A stretch of 64,000 bases of DNA, from contig NC_068569.1 in assembly GCF_025698545.1 (NCBI RefSeq), forward strand, positions 13,826,001-13,890,000, in the 5' to 3' direction. Source of the DNA: Gossypium raimondii. Taxonomy: Eukaryota > Streptophyta > Magnoliopsida > Malvales > Malvaceae. The position numbers were made by a program, and so were the translations under genes. The notes under the pieces were generated by a model. That model searched no databases. It had not been told where the DNA came from and was given only the letters and a program-made list of their open reading frames with translations. Within the stretch, counting starts at the first letter, position 1; every line of letters starts with the position of its first letter. Of the stretch, positions 11,092-21,962 are shown piece by piece.

Positions 11092-12562
11092 GTATGATGA
11101 AGGTTTTATTCAATCGAGGCCATGTTGGACAATGAAATAATTTTGTCAATGAAATCAATAACGTTCAAGCTCTTAGCATCTTTTTACAAATGACTAGTTA
11201 GCTGTAATGTACTTTGCTGTTCCCGAAGTGCTGTTTAGTGTATTTCCTGGAATATACCTCTGTGTATATATTTGATCTCTTAAACCCTGAAAAACTGTGT
11301 TACATACATTTTAGTAGTCCATTATGTGTATTGCCGCGGAGAGGAATAAGATCAATAAGTTTATGTCAATATTACCAAATAATTATCTTCTTTTTCTTAC
11401 GAGTTTGCTTTTTTGTAAACTGTCGGTGTAATTCTATTATTCACCAGCAGTGTTGGAATCTGGTTTGTTGCATTTCTAATGGGAAAGTTAACATCAAAGT
11501 TAATAAAACTTGTTTGTATTTCCAGCAGGTTATCCCTTGAACCATTATTATTACTGTGATGATGATGTAGATACCAGCAGACCTCTTCTATCATTCCCAT
11601 GCTTGTCACTTTCTTTGTTAATTCTCAAAAGAATTTTGAAATAATTGGTCCTTTTTATTATTGAAAAACAATTTACTTTTGAGTCAACGGTTTGACAATA
11701 TACAATCTGAACATAACTAGTGGGTAGACACTTGTTTGCTTACAAAAGATGCTTCATGGCATGTCATGGCGGTGGAAATTTGGTCTGTTTTATATCGGCT
11801 ACCTTTGACTTTAATATCTCTCCTTTCTGTCTGTGGCCCAACCCGACCAATAAAACACCGAAATGATATCTTTGTTACACTCTTCACTCTTGAGTACTTT
11901 CCATATATGGCGTTCTCTCAGACCTATCAATAGCTGGATCATATGCGCTGATCCAGCTTTCCACCACGTGCTCCATTTCTCCTTGCAATTGGGATTAGGA
12001 TAAAGCCTTTAGAGTGGTCAACGTGATTATTAAATTTATAAAAATAACCGGAATTAGCATATGAATAACTTGATTTTATCTTATTTTGCAAGAAATGTTT
12101 ATTTTTTTACATGCGGATAAATAAACTAACATATCCTGATCTTGTAGTAATCTTTTTGCAGCAGTTACAATAATAACAGGAAAACATATAAGGTCTAATT
12201 AAGTAGAAATACCCTCAATATTCATTGATAATATTTCTTCATTGGATTTCTATACTTTTCAACGATTTAAATATACTTCATGCTTAATCTGCATTCATTC
12301 ATTTATTTTTAAAATAAATTAAAACCCAACCTAATTTGATGAGTTCTAAATTAACCTGCATTCAATTAAAAGCTTAATAATTATCTTATCTAGTGGCATG
12401 TTGTTTCCTGAGCATTGCAGCCCAGAGCAGGTCAGTTTTCACATTGAAAAAAGCCAGCTAATTTAAAACCTATATTTCTCCATAATTATTGTTATTTTAA
12501 TTTTATCAAATGAATATTGCTTCACATGTACAGCTTCAATAGCTTAGATACATCCCCCCCCC
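11092..12562. other. SUFB 3' UTR and intergenic DNA
   Basis: The first few hundred bases are T-rich and probably 3' UTR of SUFB. The remainder is AT-rich with no supported gene. Short open frames here have no protein-like composition. Confidence 0.5.
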
Positions 12563-12570
12563 TATAAATA
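12563..12570 (+). promoter_or_regulatory. TATA box of the small basic protein gene
   Basis: TATAAATA preceded by a C-rich run, 79 bases before the ATG at 12649. This leaves room for a transcription start ~30 bases downstream and a leader of roughly 50 bases. Confidence 0.6.
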
Positions 12571-12648
12571 TTGCTTCAACCTAAGGTCTCGTATTGTTTC
12601 TCTTTTAACTCCCTCTCTGGTAGTAGAATCTTTCCCAAAAAAACAAAA

Positions 12649-12987
12649 ATGGTGATTCTGAGGAGATCAAATGGTTACTCAAAGGTGGATAAGGAAGACC
12701 CAGAGGAGATAATCCATCGACGAGCTCAGTTCTTGATCCACAAAGTGCTGGAGCGAGCAGATTGTAGAAGAAAACCATCGTTTCTACGAATCAGACTGTG
12801 TAGGCTAAAGGTGAAGATCGGGAGAAGATTGAAGAAGTTAAGGAAGAGTGCGTTGGTTAGTATTTCGGCAGCAAGAACTGGTGTTTACAAGCAGGTTATG
12901 GATCAATTGAAAACATGGAGACGCTTGTTTAACCCTGCTAGTCATCATGGAACCATTGCCACCCTTCCTCGCCCTTTGTTAACTTGA
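12649..12987 (+). CDS. Small basic plant protein of unknown function, 112 aa
   Basis: Single exon from the ATG at 12649 (context AAAAATGGTG) to TGA at 12987. The frame extends 5' to 12571 but only through non-ATG codons. I do not recognise a named domain. The N-terminus MVILRRSNGYSKVDKEDPEE is followed by a strongly basic, probably helical middle (residues ~24-75, rich in Arg/Lys with alternating Leu/Ile: FLRIRLCRLKVKIGRRLKKL) and a tail ending LPRPLLT. There is no signal peptide or membrane segment. The size, TATA box, leader and protein-like composition argue that it is real. The cationic amphipathic middle could bind nucleic acid, calmodulin or membranes; this is a guess. Confidence 0.75.
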   Translation: MVILRRSNGYSKVDKEDPEEIIHRRAQFLIHKVLERADCRRKPSFLRIRLCRLKVKIGRRLKKLRKSALVSISAARTGVYKQVMDQLKTWRRLFNPASHHGTIATLPRPLLT

Positions 12988-14323
12988 AACATATATATAT
13001 GTGGCCTTTATATTATACACATTTTCTCTGTGTTTTTTTTTTTGGTAAAATATAAGAATGATTCGTGTTTTCTTCTTTTTGGCAATAACAAGTTTCTTCT
13101 TCTTTTTCCTTTCGTATCTCGGCATTGCTTCATTTTTGTTCGTCGCCAAAATTAGAGCTTTCTAGTGGGTTAATTTGTTTGGTTGAGAATTGAATTAGAT
13201 CATCATTTGGAAAATTCTTGCTTTCCTTTTTTTCCTTGATGAAATAAACTCAAAATTGGATCTGCAAAGAGGATAAGGATAATACAAAGACATCATGAAA
13301 AAAAGTTTTATTTTACAAGTTTTCTTTGTAATAGAGGACAAATCCTTGTTCCATTGATATTTTTCCTTTTTTCAGATGAACCCCAAAATAAAAAGTGAGG
13401 ATTATGAGATTGTGGTCCTGGTTCCAGCTAGGTGCTTAGAAATGGTAAGATCCAAGCGTGATTTATGATTGACCCAAGCTGAGATTTGAAACAGCTTCTC
13501 ACATGGGTTTCAACTTCGAATTAGAATCAGCAATTTACTCATTTACTGAAATGTTGGCCATAAACCAAACAGCCGAATTAAAAGCTTGAAAACGATTGGT
13601 ACTTTAGTGAGTGCTTGAAGGATCTAGCTACAAACCAGACATTTTCCCCTCTATCCTTATCATGCCGCACTGTCCTGACTGTACTCTCCCACGTCCCCAA
13701 TCAATTACTTTAATTATTGATTCGCTCGATGCCGGTGCCCAATTGGCTTCTGGTCAACCCAATGACAACCACCCCGGTCTAATTAATGCTATTTAAACAT
13801 TTAAGTATATATATTGTTTTTTGTCTATTTGGGTTCTTGAATAGCTCATTGAAATCGAGTAGTGTATGATTCTATGAATATACAGTCAAACTAGCAATAA
13901 TAAAAATTATTAGTTACTCAAACTCTTTTGGCACTCATCGTTGTTCATGCACTGCGCACCTATTAAATAAAACCTCGGGACCACGTTGCCCCTCAAATTT
14001 CGTATGTCAAAAGTCATGCTTCACAATTCTTACGGCTACGGGCTTCCCGTGATTTTGACTGAGGTTAGTTGATGTTTATGTAATGTTGGTGATGGATTGG
14101 ACTGGTAAGTGCTTTTTGGGATCGATGAACCGAGTTCTATATGGGTTGAAATTTGTGGCAAGACGAAAGTGAGTTAAAAATAGAGTCGAGCTTGTGGGTC
14201 TGAACCTTGATGCTTACATCAATGGATAAACGAGATTCTGTAATGGAGAAAACAAGGGTTCAAGTTTAGCAACGCATAATAACAGTATTTGAGAGTCTAA
14301 AGAGTAAGAGAAAGTTGGTAATA
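12988..14323. other. Intergenic DNA
   Basis: 3' UTR of the small basic gene, then mixed sequence. A 61-codon open frame at 13611-13796 has no recognisable features and no promoter and is not annotated. Nothing else is supported. Confidence 0.5.
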
Positions 14324-14978
14324 TTTATTGAGTTAAAAAGGAAAACAAGGGACAAAACACGTGAGGCAGATACAAAATACACATACTCGCCTGAATGTAA
14401 AATAAATTGAACAAAATAGAAGCCAAAACCAGAACGAAAACTCCCTTATAAATTCGCAATCATCATAAATCCCCACAAGTCCAGGACACCGTTTCACAAA
14501 GTTGCCTATACATCACCAAGCAACAACACCCGGCCTCTCCCCAAGCAGGAAGTCGGTCCACCAATCCATGAAAAGCCAGTCCACCGGCTACACCCATCGC
14601 CAATAACATTCTCAAACCACGAACCTATAATCACAGCAATTAAACCGACTATAAAATTCAAGATTTAGCAAAAGATCACCCTCAAAAAAATGAAAGAAAA
14701 AAAAAACCATAAAAGACATTATCTCTGACATAAAAATCAACCTATGTTAAATCTTTCTTCAACAAAGCACTCCTCGAAGACTCGAGACAATCTTTCAACT
14801 TATGGGATAAATACCTCGACTTGACAACCCCTCAATGGATAAAAAATGTTAATGTTAGAATAAAAGAAAGAAAGGATACACCAAACCTCAAGAAAACGAA
14901 ATCAATCCTCTTATTGATCCAACTTCAGACTCCTCTCCTCAATCTGCTCTAATTTCTTGATCATCTCTTCATCATTCC
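14324..14978 (-). pseudogene. Possible 3' end of an unrecognised gene, cut off by retroelement DNA
   Basis: On the minus strand, the 22 codons next to the LTR boundary read NDEEMIKKLEQIEERSLKLDQ and a stop (TAA at 14911-14913), a coiled-coil-like protein end. Downstream sequence is richer in GC than the surroundings and reaches an AATAAA at 14324-14329, so it could be a 3' UTR. Upstream the frame runs straight into the LTR at 14978/14979, and no continuation was recognised beyond the repeat nest. It may be a gene tail separated from its body by retroelement insertion, or a chance frame. I cannot name the gene. Confidence 0.3.
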
Positions 14979-15879
14979 TGTAACACCCCTATACCCGGTC
15001 CAAGACCCGGTATAAGACTATTACATTTAGTGTCAAAACGGGCATCCGATATAGTTTAATAATTTTCAGAAAATTATTATTAAATATAATAAGCAAAGTC
15101 TAATATTAAAATAAGTATAATATATAAATTCTACTTTGATCATTTTAAATAGAACATAAGATTTGAATCCAGTTAAACTATAAGAAAATAAGCCATATTC
15201 GTATGCCTATTAATTACATATACTGTACATCAAGTACGACTTTCAAAATATTATCCAGTCTATACATGCCATAAGTTAAAAATTTAAAACATTTAATATC
15301 GAGACTGTAGATAGAGTGATGATCTTGCTGACGATCCCCGAGCCTGAAACTTGCTCTTTAAGTCTATAAAACAGAGAGACGTAAACAAACAAAGTAAGCT
15401 TTTATAGCTTAGTAAGTCTATAGCATAACTAAAATACTTATAAAAGAATCATATAATTCCTTAAGTAAAATTGTTAAGATCACAAATATCCAATATAATT
15501 ATTGTTCAAACACTAATATCTTAAGTCATTTTGTTGATATCTAAAAGAATTTATATTTAACTAATATATATAAACAAACATATGTATATACATTATATGC
15601 ATATAACCGAGTTATTAACATTCTCATTAATTTCATATTTTGATTACTAGTGTACTTATCACTTGCACTTCTTGAATGCATATATATATTATTCAAATAC
15701 ATATGCCAAAAGCAAATAATTATACTTATCAACCACATGTGCCGAATGCACATATATATATACTTATAATTCACATATGCCGAATGCATACATATATATA
15801 TATCCAACAATTTCATGTATATATGTATATGATTTGGTTATTTGTATTGTATAAATATATGAACATCCTTATGTTATGC

Positions 15880-16117
15880 GCTGTATCTGCGATAATATCA
15901 TCTCTTTCGATGGAGAAGGGGGGTATATGCCCCCTTCTATTTCTACATCTAGGATCCGACTTGTATCATTGATAATAATAGGAACTGAACCATTATGGCA
16001 AAGAAAAGTTTGATTCATAGGGAGAAGAAGAGGCAAAAATTGGAACAAAAATATCATTTGATTCGTCGATCCTCAAAAAAAGAAATAAGCAAAGTTCCGT
16101 CGTTGAGTGAGAAATAT
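15880..16117 (+). pseudogene. rps14: Plastid DNA insertion (NUPT): psaB-rps14 spacer and 5' part of rps14
   Basis: At 15995 an ATG opens [18 protein letters not shown], continuing through [18 protein letters not shown]. This is the N-terminus of plastid ribosomal protein S14. Homology ends at about 16117, after ~40 of the usual 100 residues, where the sequence returns to LTR-like DNA and soon hits a stop. The ~110 bases upstream look like the plastid psaB-rps14 spacer, including a GC-rich hairpin (GAAGGGGG ... CCCCCTTC, about 15914-15936). The piece therefore came from plastid DNA rather than from a transferred functional gene. It has no promoter or transit peptide and is non-functional. The left limit is approximate (15875-15895). 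Confidence 0.88.
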
Positions 16118-16741
16118 TGGAACATTTGAACATATTAAAATAATCTAAGCTAACAATTTCATACTTTTGATTCAATGCAAATCTTAAACATATATATACA
16201 TATACATTCGACCATATATATCAATATATAATTCTATACCTAATTTCAATACAAGAAATTATACTTGTACGTATATATATATATACATATTCGACTTTAT
16301 CATGTACTTATGTAAATTCATACTTAATTTCATAACAATAATTTATACATGTATAATGCATAATCAAACCTCACACATTTAAATAATAACATATCTAAAT
16401 TCAATACAAAAAACATACGCATGTATATTTACATGCTTAATCGAATTTATTATATATTTTAAAACATACTTATTATAAATCAAATCCAAAAGTTTACCAT
16501 GTATATATTTATAAATTCATTCAACCCTTTCGTATATATTTATGTTATCTAAACTTTTAATTAAATCAATAATTTATACATGAATATACATACGTGAACT
16601 TGAATCTTGTATATAAATATAAAACTCTCATATTTCAATCATGATCAAGAACATTTATAGATACATATGCTTATATACCTTTCATACTTTAACTGTTTGC
16701 AAAAGTTTATATAAGTATAAACTTATATGTTCGAACATTAG

Positions 16742-16743
<2 letters not shown>

Positions 16744-16782
<39 letters not shown>
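16744..16782. repeat. (AT)n microsatellite
   Basis: About 19 uninterrupted AT units inside the LTR at 14979-17926; probably length-variable. Confidence 0.95.
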
Positions 16783-16785
<3 letters not shown>

Positions 16786-18102
16786 CATTCATACTTTAAA
16801 TATATTAAATAGATATACTTTAACTTATAGTTATGCAAAAATACAAGACATATACATGTATATATATATTAATTTAATAACATTTAATAGCTAATAGACT
16901 TACTTCGGACAGTGAAAAGTCGAAACCGGACTATTAATCAACAACTTTAGCTTTTCCCCAATCCAACTCTGATTTTTTCGGTTCTTGATCTAAATATATT
17001 CAAAATGAGCTAGTTTAAATATAATTACATTCAATTTAGTCCAAAAGCACATAAATGGGCAAATTACTATTTTTCCCCTGACATTTACACTTTTTGCAAT
17101 TTAATCCCTATTGCATAAAACACAAAATACACAAAATTTCCCCACATTATACAAGGGCCGAATATCCCTAATGTTCATACAAGTCCACACATTTCATTTA
17201 TTTCACATTTTAGTCCCTAAAAATTTAATTTCACAATTTAGCCCTAATTACTCAATTTCACCAAAAATTCAAAGACAAAACATGTTAATCTTCCACATAT
17301 CTTCCATATTTCATCATCAACTATTACAAAGCTCAAGCATTCATCAATGGCATATCACAAAATCAACATCAAATTCAAAAATTAAAGCATGGGTCTTGTA
17401 GTACACAAAGCAATGATATCAAAAACGTAAAAATTATCAAAAACCGAAAGTTTGTTTTGTGCCGAAACCTAGCTTGGTTTTTCTTTCTTTTCTTTTGTTA
17501 ATATTCGGCCATGGAAGAAATGATAACTAGTTTAAATTTCATGTATTTTTAATTACATATAATGTAATAATAAGCTATTTACCTTACTAACCTTATTTAC
17601 TAAATAATATATATTTAAACATTAAGGTTAGTCTTGTCCATAACCATCCAATATCTATATAGTGGGTTTATTGCACTTTTAAGCCTCCTAATTAATAAGA
17701 CATCAACAAATAGATGCTTTAAATTAGATCCCTAAGTTTTCATTTTACACGATTAAGCCATTTTTATCAAATTGAGCACTCAAACGATCAAATTTTCATA
17801 CGGAATTTTCACACACTAAAATTCGCATCCTGTAAATACTAAAAATAATTTTAAAATATTTTTCTGACTCGAATTTATGGTCCCGAAACCATTTTGTCCG
17901 ATTAGGGTCAAAATCGAGCTGTTACATTTACACACATATAAGTTTCTTCAGCTATGCCTTACTTTAATAAAAATTTAACTTACCCTTAACACATTCATGA
18001 TTCACTTTTTGTTCACAACTCATATTCCTAGCCCAAAGTAGACTTTATAGAACACATTGGATATACGAAACAAATACAGAGGTGCATTATTATGCACTAT
18101 TG

Positions 18103-18190
18103 AACAGAGAGCACTAAAGTGCTATACAAAGAGTACGAATGTGCTAAACGGAGAGTACTAATGTGCTAATAATCAGAGAGCGCGCTAAGG
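18103..18190. repeat. Short tandem repeat inside LTR part
   Basis: About four diverged units of ~22-27 bases with the pattern AGAGTACTAATGTGCTAA. Such sub-repeats are common in long plant LTRs. Confidence 0.6.
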
Positions 18191-18525
18191 TCCCTTAATG
18201 GCATGCCACTAATATCCTAGTAGTTCTAAATTTCGTTTACTTGAGCATTAAAGCTGAATTTCATATATTTAAATACTTTACATAAATATTTTGAAAAAAA
18301 ATTCTCATTTCTCCATCATCTACAATTTAGTCCCCATTTCACAAATCACAAATATCACACCTTTTTCACACATATACTTTTACCACAACATCATTACTTA
18401 GTGTTCTAACAATATAGCATTTCATATTCTCCACCTATAATTTTCTTTACAAATTTCATAATTTCATAATGTAATCTCTTTTTTTTATTACAAATTTAAA
18501 TATATAATTTACATTTCTATTCTAA

Positions 18526-18675
18526 GGGTGAGTTTGGATGGACGATGTGTTTACCTGCGGTTAGTGTAAAAACAACGGTGGCGGTGAGATTAGACACTGT
18601 AGCGATACTGTAGCGTGAGACAAAAAGTAAACTAAACACACCGCACCACACCCAATCGCCCATCTAAACCCACCG
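18526..18675. mobile_element. PIF/Harbinger-like (Tourist) MITE, 150 bp
   Basis: Terminal inverted repeats GGGTGAGTTTGGATGG and CGGTGGGTTTAGATGG (right end reversed), flanked by TAA on both sides (18523-18525 and 18676-18678). The 3-bp TAA duplication and G-rich termini fit Tourist elements. The GC-rich interior has paired ACTGTAGCG motifs. It is intact at both ends, with no coding capacity. Confidence 0.75.
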
Positions 18676-19087
18676 TAAGTAATTTCATACTACAATATAA
18701 GTATTTAAATAAAAATAATTTAAAAATCTTGTAGTACTTACAACAAAAAGGTTGAGATGATGTATTTTCTCCTTCCTTCACTCCTTTGCCTTCTCTTTCC
18801 CTTTTTTTTTCAATTAGGTCCTGTCCTTTCTTTTCTTTCTCTCAATTTCATATAAAACATATAACATTTATATGTTGAAAAAAACAATCAAGTGACTTTC
18901 CTATACTATTTAATAAAAATAAACATGTATGATATGATAACTTCATCATTTCTTACCTTAGCCCTTAGATTTTTATTAAGGAAATTTCAAAGAAAAATGA
19001 AAGTTTGAAGCTTGGATGGTTCAACTATGAAGGTAGGACATGTAGGGAATTAAAAGAAAAGTTGGATGGAAGTTGGGGGGAGATGAC

Positions 19088-19775
19088 TAGGGGTGTTCAT
19101 TCGGTTAACCGACCCGAAATTACTATAACCGAATTAACCGACCTTCCAAAAATTTTAACCATTAACCGAACCAATTTGTTTTAAAAAAAATTAACCGAAC
19201 CGAAATTTTTTCGGTTAATAAGGTCGGTTAACCGAATTAACCGAAAATTATGTATTTTTTATTTTTGGTTAAAAATTACCCGAATTACCCGAATTAATTG
19301 AATTAACCGAATTAACCGAATTAACCGAATTAACCGAATTACCGAAAAATACTCGAATTACCTGAATTTTTTTTATTTTTTATTTTTAAAATTTAAAAAA
19401 TTTATAAATTATTAAAGTAAATTGGGTTTTAGACTTTAGTAAATTGGGTTGTCTTTTAGTTTTAGTTTTATTGGATTGGGTAATTGGGTAAACTTTAGTT
19501 TTAGTTTTATTGGGTTGGGTAATTAGGTTGGGTAATTGAGTTTGGGCTGGGTTGGATAATTTTATTTATTATTTTTTCGGTTAACCGAAAATTTTCAGTT
19601 AACCAACCGGTTTCGAACCGAATTAACCGTTAACCGAAAAATCATAAAAAAATTAACCGACCCCCGACCGAAAAAATTCGGTTAACCGCGAAAAAATTCG
19701 GTTAACCGACCGATTAACCGAATTCGGTCGGTTAACCGAATTTTTTCGGTTTTACCCGAATTATGCACACCCCTA
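19088..19775. mobile_element. hAT-type MITE with perfect 8-bp target duplication, 688 bp
   Basis: Ends TAGGGGTGTTCATTCGG and ...CACACCCCTA are inverted repeats. The flanks are both GAGATGAC (19080-19087 and 19776-19783), an exact 8-bp duplication as made by hAT transposases. Much of each end consists of reiterated TTAACCGAA/TTCGGTTAA units, so the single strand could fold extensively. No transposase is present, so it was mobilised in trans. The exact duplication suggests a fairly recent insertion. Confidence 0.9.
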
Positions 19776-20315
19776 GAGATGACTAAGTAGTGACGGTTTG
19801 TGTTGAGAAAAGATTATATATTTTAATCTTTTCTCCACTTTTCTACATCATTCCACTAAAATATCTCACATTTTTAATTAAAATGGTCAAATTGCTACCA
19901 AGTCCTTAAGCCATCCATCTTTTTATTTTTACCCATATCATTACACATAATAAATATCCACTTGGCTAATTACCACTTTGTCCTTCCTCATCTTTCATAT
20001 TTCCTAGTATGACTCATACAACACTTTGGTTAAATTTCTTTTTAATCCTTCATCCCTTTCCTCTACTATTATATGTCTCCTAACTTAATATTTTTCCTAC
20101 TTTGGCCACAACAATTTCTTTATTCTTTCAACTAAATCAATGTATCTATTTTAAAATTTCCTATCTAAAGAGTATTTTTTTATTTTTGTTTATTGGATCT
20201 ATATCCTTCCGATTTAATACTCAAAATTCCTATTTATTATATTTAAAAAAATTATACTAATTCTTAACTCGATCCATCAACGTACCTAACCCCGAGTTAA
20301 AACGTGGATGTTACA

Positions 20316-21540
20316 ATTCTCAATAACCATGATAATAGAGATATTAATAATAAATTTTTTATTCAATGATATAGAGGACTATCAAGTCGAATTGTTGATA
20401 AAAGGGCCGGATATTTATATAAAATATATATATATTTAAAGAGTTGGAGCAACTTTCTATAAGTATTTTTAAATTTGGATATTTTAATCATCAAAATTAA
20501 AGAAAAACAAAATAAATTATTTAAGTTTATTTTTACCTAATTAATATTTAGACACTACTTATACTTAGATATTACAATTATTAAATTTCATCTTTACCAA
20601 ATTAATATTTAGATACTATTTCGTATTAGTTTACCAAATTAAACTAAAAATATCACTAAATTTATCATTAAAATTATAAATGCTATAAAGAAATCAAATT
20701 TAAAAAATTAAAAAACTTTGGGGCCAAACACAAATTTTTCCTTTTTCTAAATACTAATCATAATATTAAAATAAAAAATATAAAATTTCAAAAAGCTAAA
20801 AGAAATTTTACAAAATTTAGAAAGATGGGGAACTGCCAGGGCTCTTGATTTTGCCTCTGTTATTTATATACTTTTAATATCCATAATAATAATAGTTTTA
20901 TTATTATTAATGATTCAAAGTGTAAATCTTTTAAGTTAATGAGGAACTTGCTTTTATTCTATTTAAAAATAATTTGATATATATGTTGCTTTTTAGCACT
21001 TTTATCATATTTATGGAATTAAGAAAATGAAATTAATAAGTTGATGGCATTTTTAAGAAAAATTACATTAAATTTTTATCATTTTAAAATTTATCAAATT
21101 ATATTTACTTTATCTTTTATGTGAAATATATTTAATTATTTTAATAATTAATAACATAATAATAAAAAATTACTTTAAAAATTGTTACCTAAAATTTTAA
21201 TAAAAAATAGTATATTACATTAAAATAAATTATAATTTGTATCAAGCTAATATTTTAATAATAAAATATCCTGTCGAACATTTAAGCGCGTAATAACGTA
21301 AATCTATATATAGCAGATTATAAGGTAAGTCCGTCAATAAAAGTAGTCCAACTTTTGGGGTTTATCAAGTTTTGTATGAGACTAGGATCTCCTATTAATC
21401 AAGCAAGGAGTTCGACTTTTTAAACTTACAAGCAAGTTTCACAAAAAATCACATTTTATAAGTCTCTGTTATTTAAAATTATAAAGATATCCAACTAGCA
21501 ATAAAATAAAGGCAAATGATTTGCTTTTATTATCCAAAGT
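20316..21540. other. AT-rich intergenic DNA between repeats
   Basis: Very AT-rich, with no supported gene or element boundary apart from a possible decayed repeat near 20700-20870. Confidence 0.5.
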
Positions 21541-21568
21541 TGCTCTACCCCTATTGTATGCCCCTTTA

Positions 21569-21666
21569 TGTGCCCCACCACTAATTTTTTGACATGTGGA
21601 TTAGTGAATATTGAGTAAATTAATGGATCTTTACTATTTCTCTTGTTCCCTTTTCAATTCACTCCT
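21569..21666 (+). repeat. Left arm of ~105 bp inverted repeat
   Basis: Reverse complement closely matches 25196-25302, including TTGACATGTGGATTAGTGAA and the TTGAGTAAATTAATGG region. The arms now flank the LTR at 21963-25117. Without that LTR they would be only ~375 bases apart, a size typical of a foldback or Mutator-like MITE that the LTR later entered. Confidence 0.75.
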
Positions 21667-21962
21667 CGGTGACACTTTGAGAGATCGGTTTTGGTGTATT
21701 ATTATTGGGAATTACTGGCTTTCTGCTACTTCTGCCTGTAAATATAGCTTGAGTTTTTTACAGCATGAGATTATAGTTGAATTTCAAGCCTAAAACAGCT
21801 TCAGTTTGTTAAATTATAACAAGTTTGACTGCTAACGGTTTCCTGGTGGGATATCTAACTCAAATGTAATAATAGAAATCAACTTTTAACTTCAATTGTT
21901 TAGGGTTAATGACATACAAATAAAGATGAGATTTTTTGGAGAAAAACTTCATTCTTCCTTAT

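Larger units (their letters stand above)
14979..17926 (-). mobile_element. Gypsy-type LTR (element A), ~2.95 kb, no internal coding region
   Basis: Bounded by TGTAACACCCC at the left and GAGCTGTTACA at the right, i.e. TG...CA ends. On the minus strand it matches the element at 21963-25117 at both ends; by eye the first ~140 bases are about 85% identical. It holds no gag or pol remnants, so it behaves as a solitary LTR. A ~3 kb LTR fits the Del/Tekay chromovirus group of Gypsy (the cotton Gorge3 type); this is inference. The flanking pentamers attcc and tttac do not match, so its original flank on at least one side has been lost or it is part of a larger composite. It contains a plastid-DNA insertion. 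Confidence 0.7.
17927..20315 (-). mobile_element. Part of a second LTR-type element (element B), hosting two MITEs
   Basis: Ends at 20309-20315 with TGTTACA after a GGGGTTAGGT-like context (reverse strand). It carries LTR-type sequence, including short GAG-AGTACTAATGTGCT repeats near 18.1 kb. Its left side abuts the LTR at 14979-17926 directly and its own other terminus is not seen, so it is incomplete. The pentamer after it (attct, 20316-20320) differs by one base from the pentamer left of 14979 (attcc). The two pieces may therefore have entered as, or been rearranged into, one composite block. No coding remnants are seen. Confidence 0.45.

Noticed and set aside
13611-13796. 61-codon plus-strand frame between the small basic gene and the LTR nest
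   Set aside because: No family resemblance, promoter or splice context.
14360-14660. 53-codon minus-strand frame (ending ETVSWTCGDL) as a separate exon
   Set aside because: Could equally be 3' UTR; no family recognised and frame choice is arbitrary.
15541-15816. 91- and 98-codon frames in the LTR (15541-15816, 15676-15972)
   Set aside because: Translations of AT-rich TATA/CATATA repeats in non-coding LTR sequence.
15995-16125. A functional nuclear copy of rps14
   Set aside because: Only ~40 of ~100 residues are present, with plastid-type spacer upstream and no transit peptide or promoter; it is an inserted plastid fragment.
16744-16782. (AT)n run as a regulatory site
   Set aside because: Simple microsatellite inside LTR sequence; no gene nearby to regulate.
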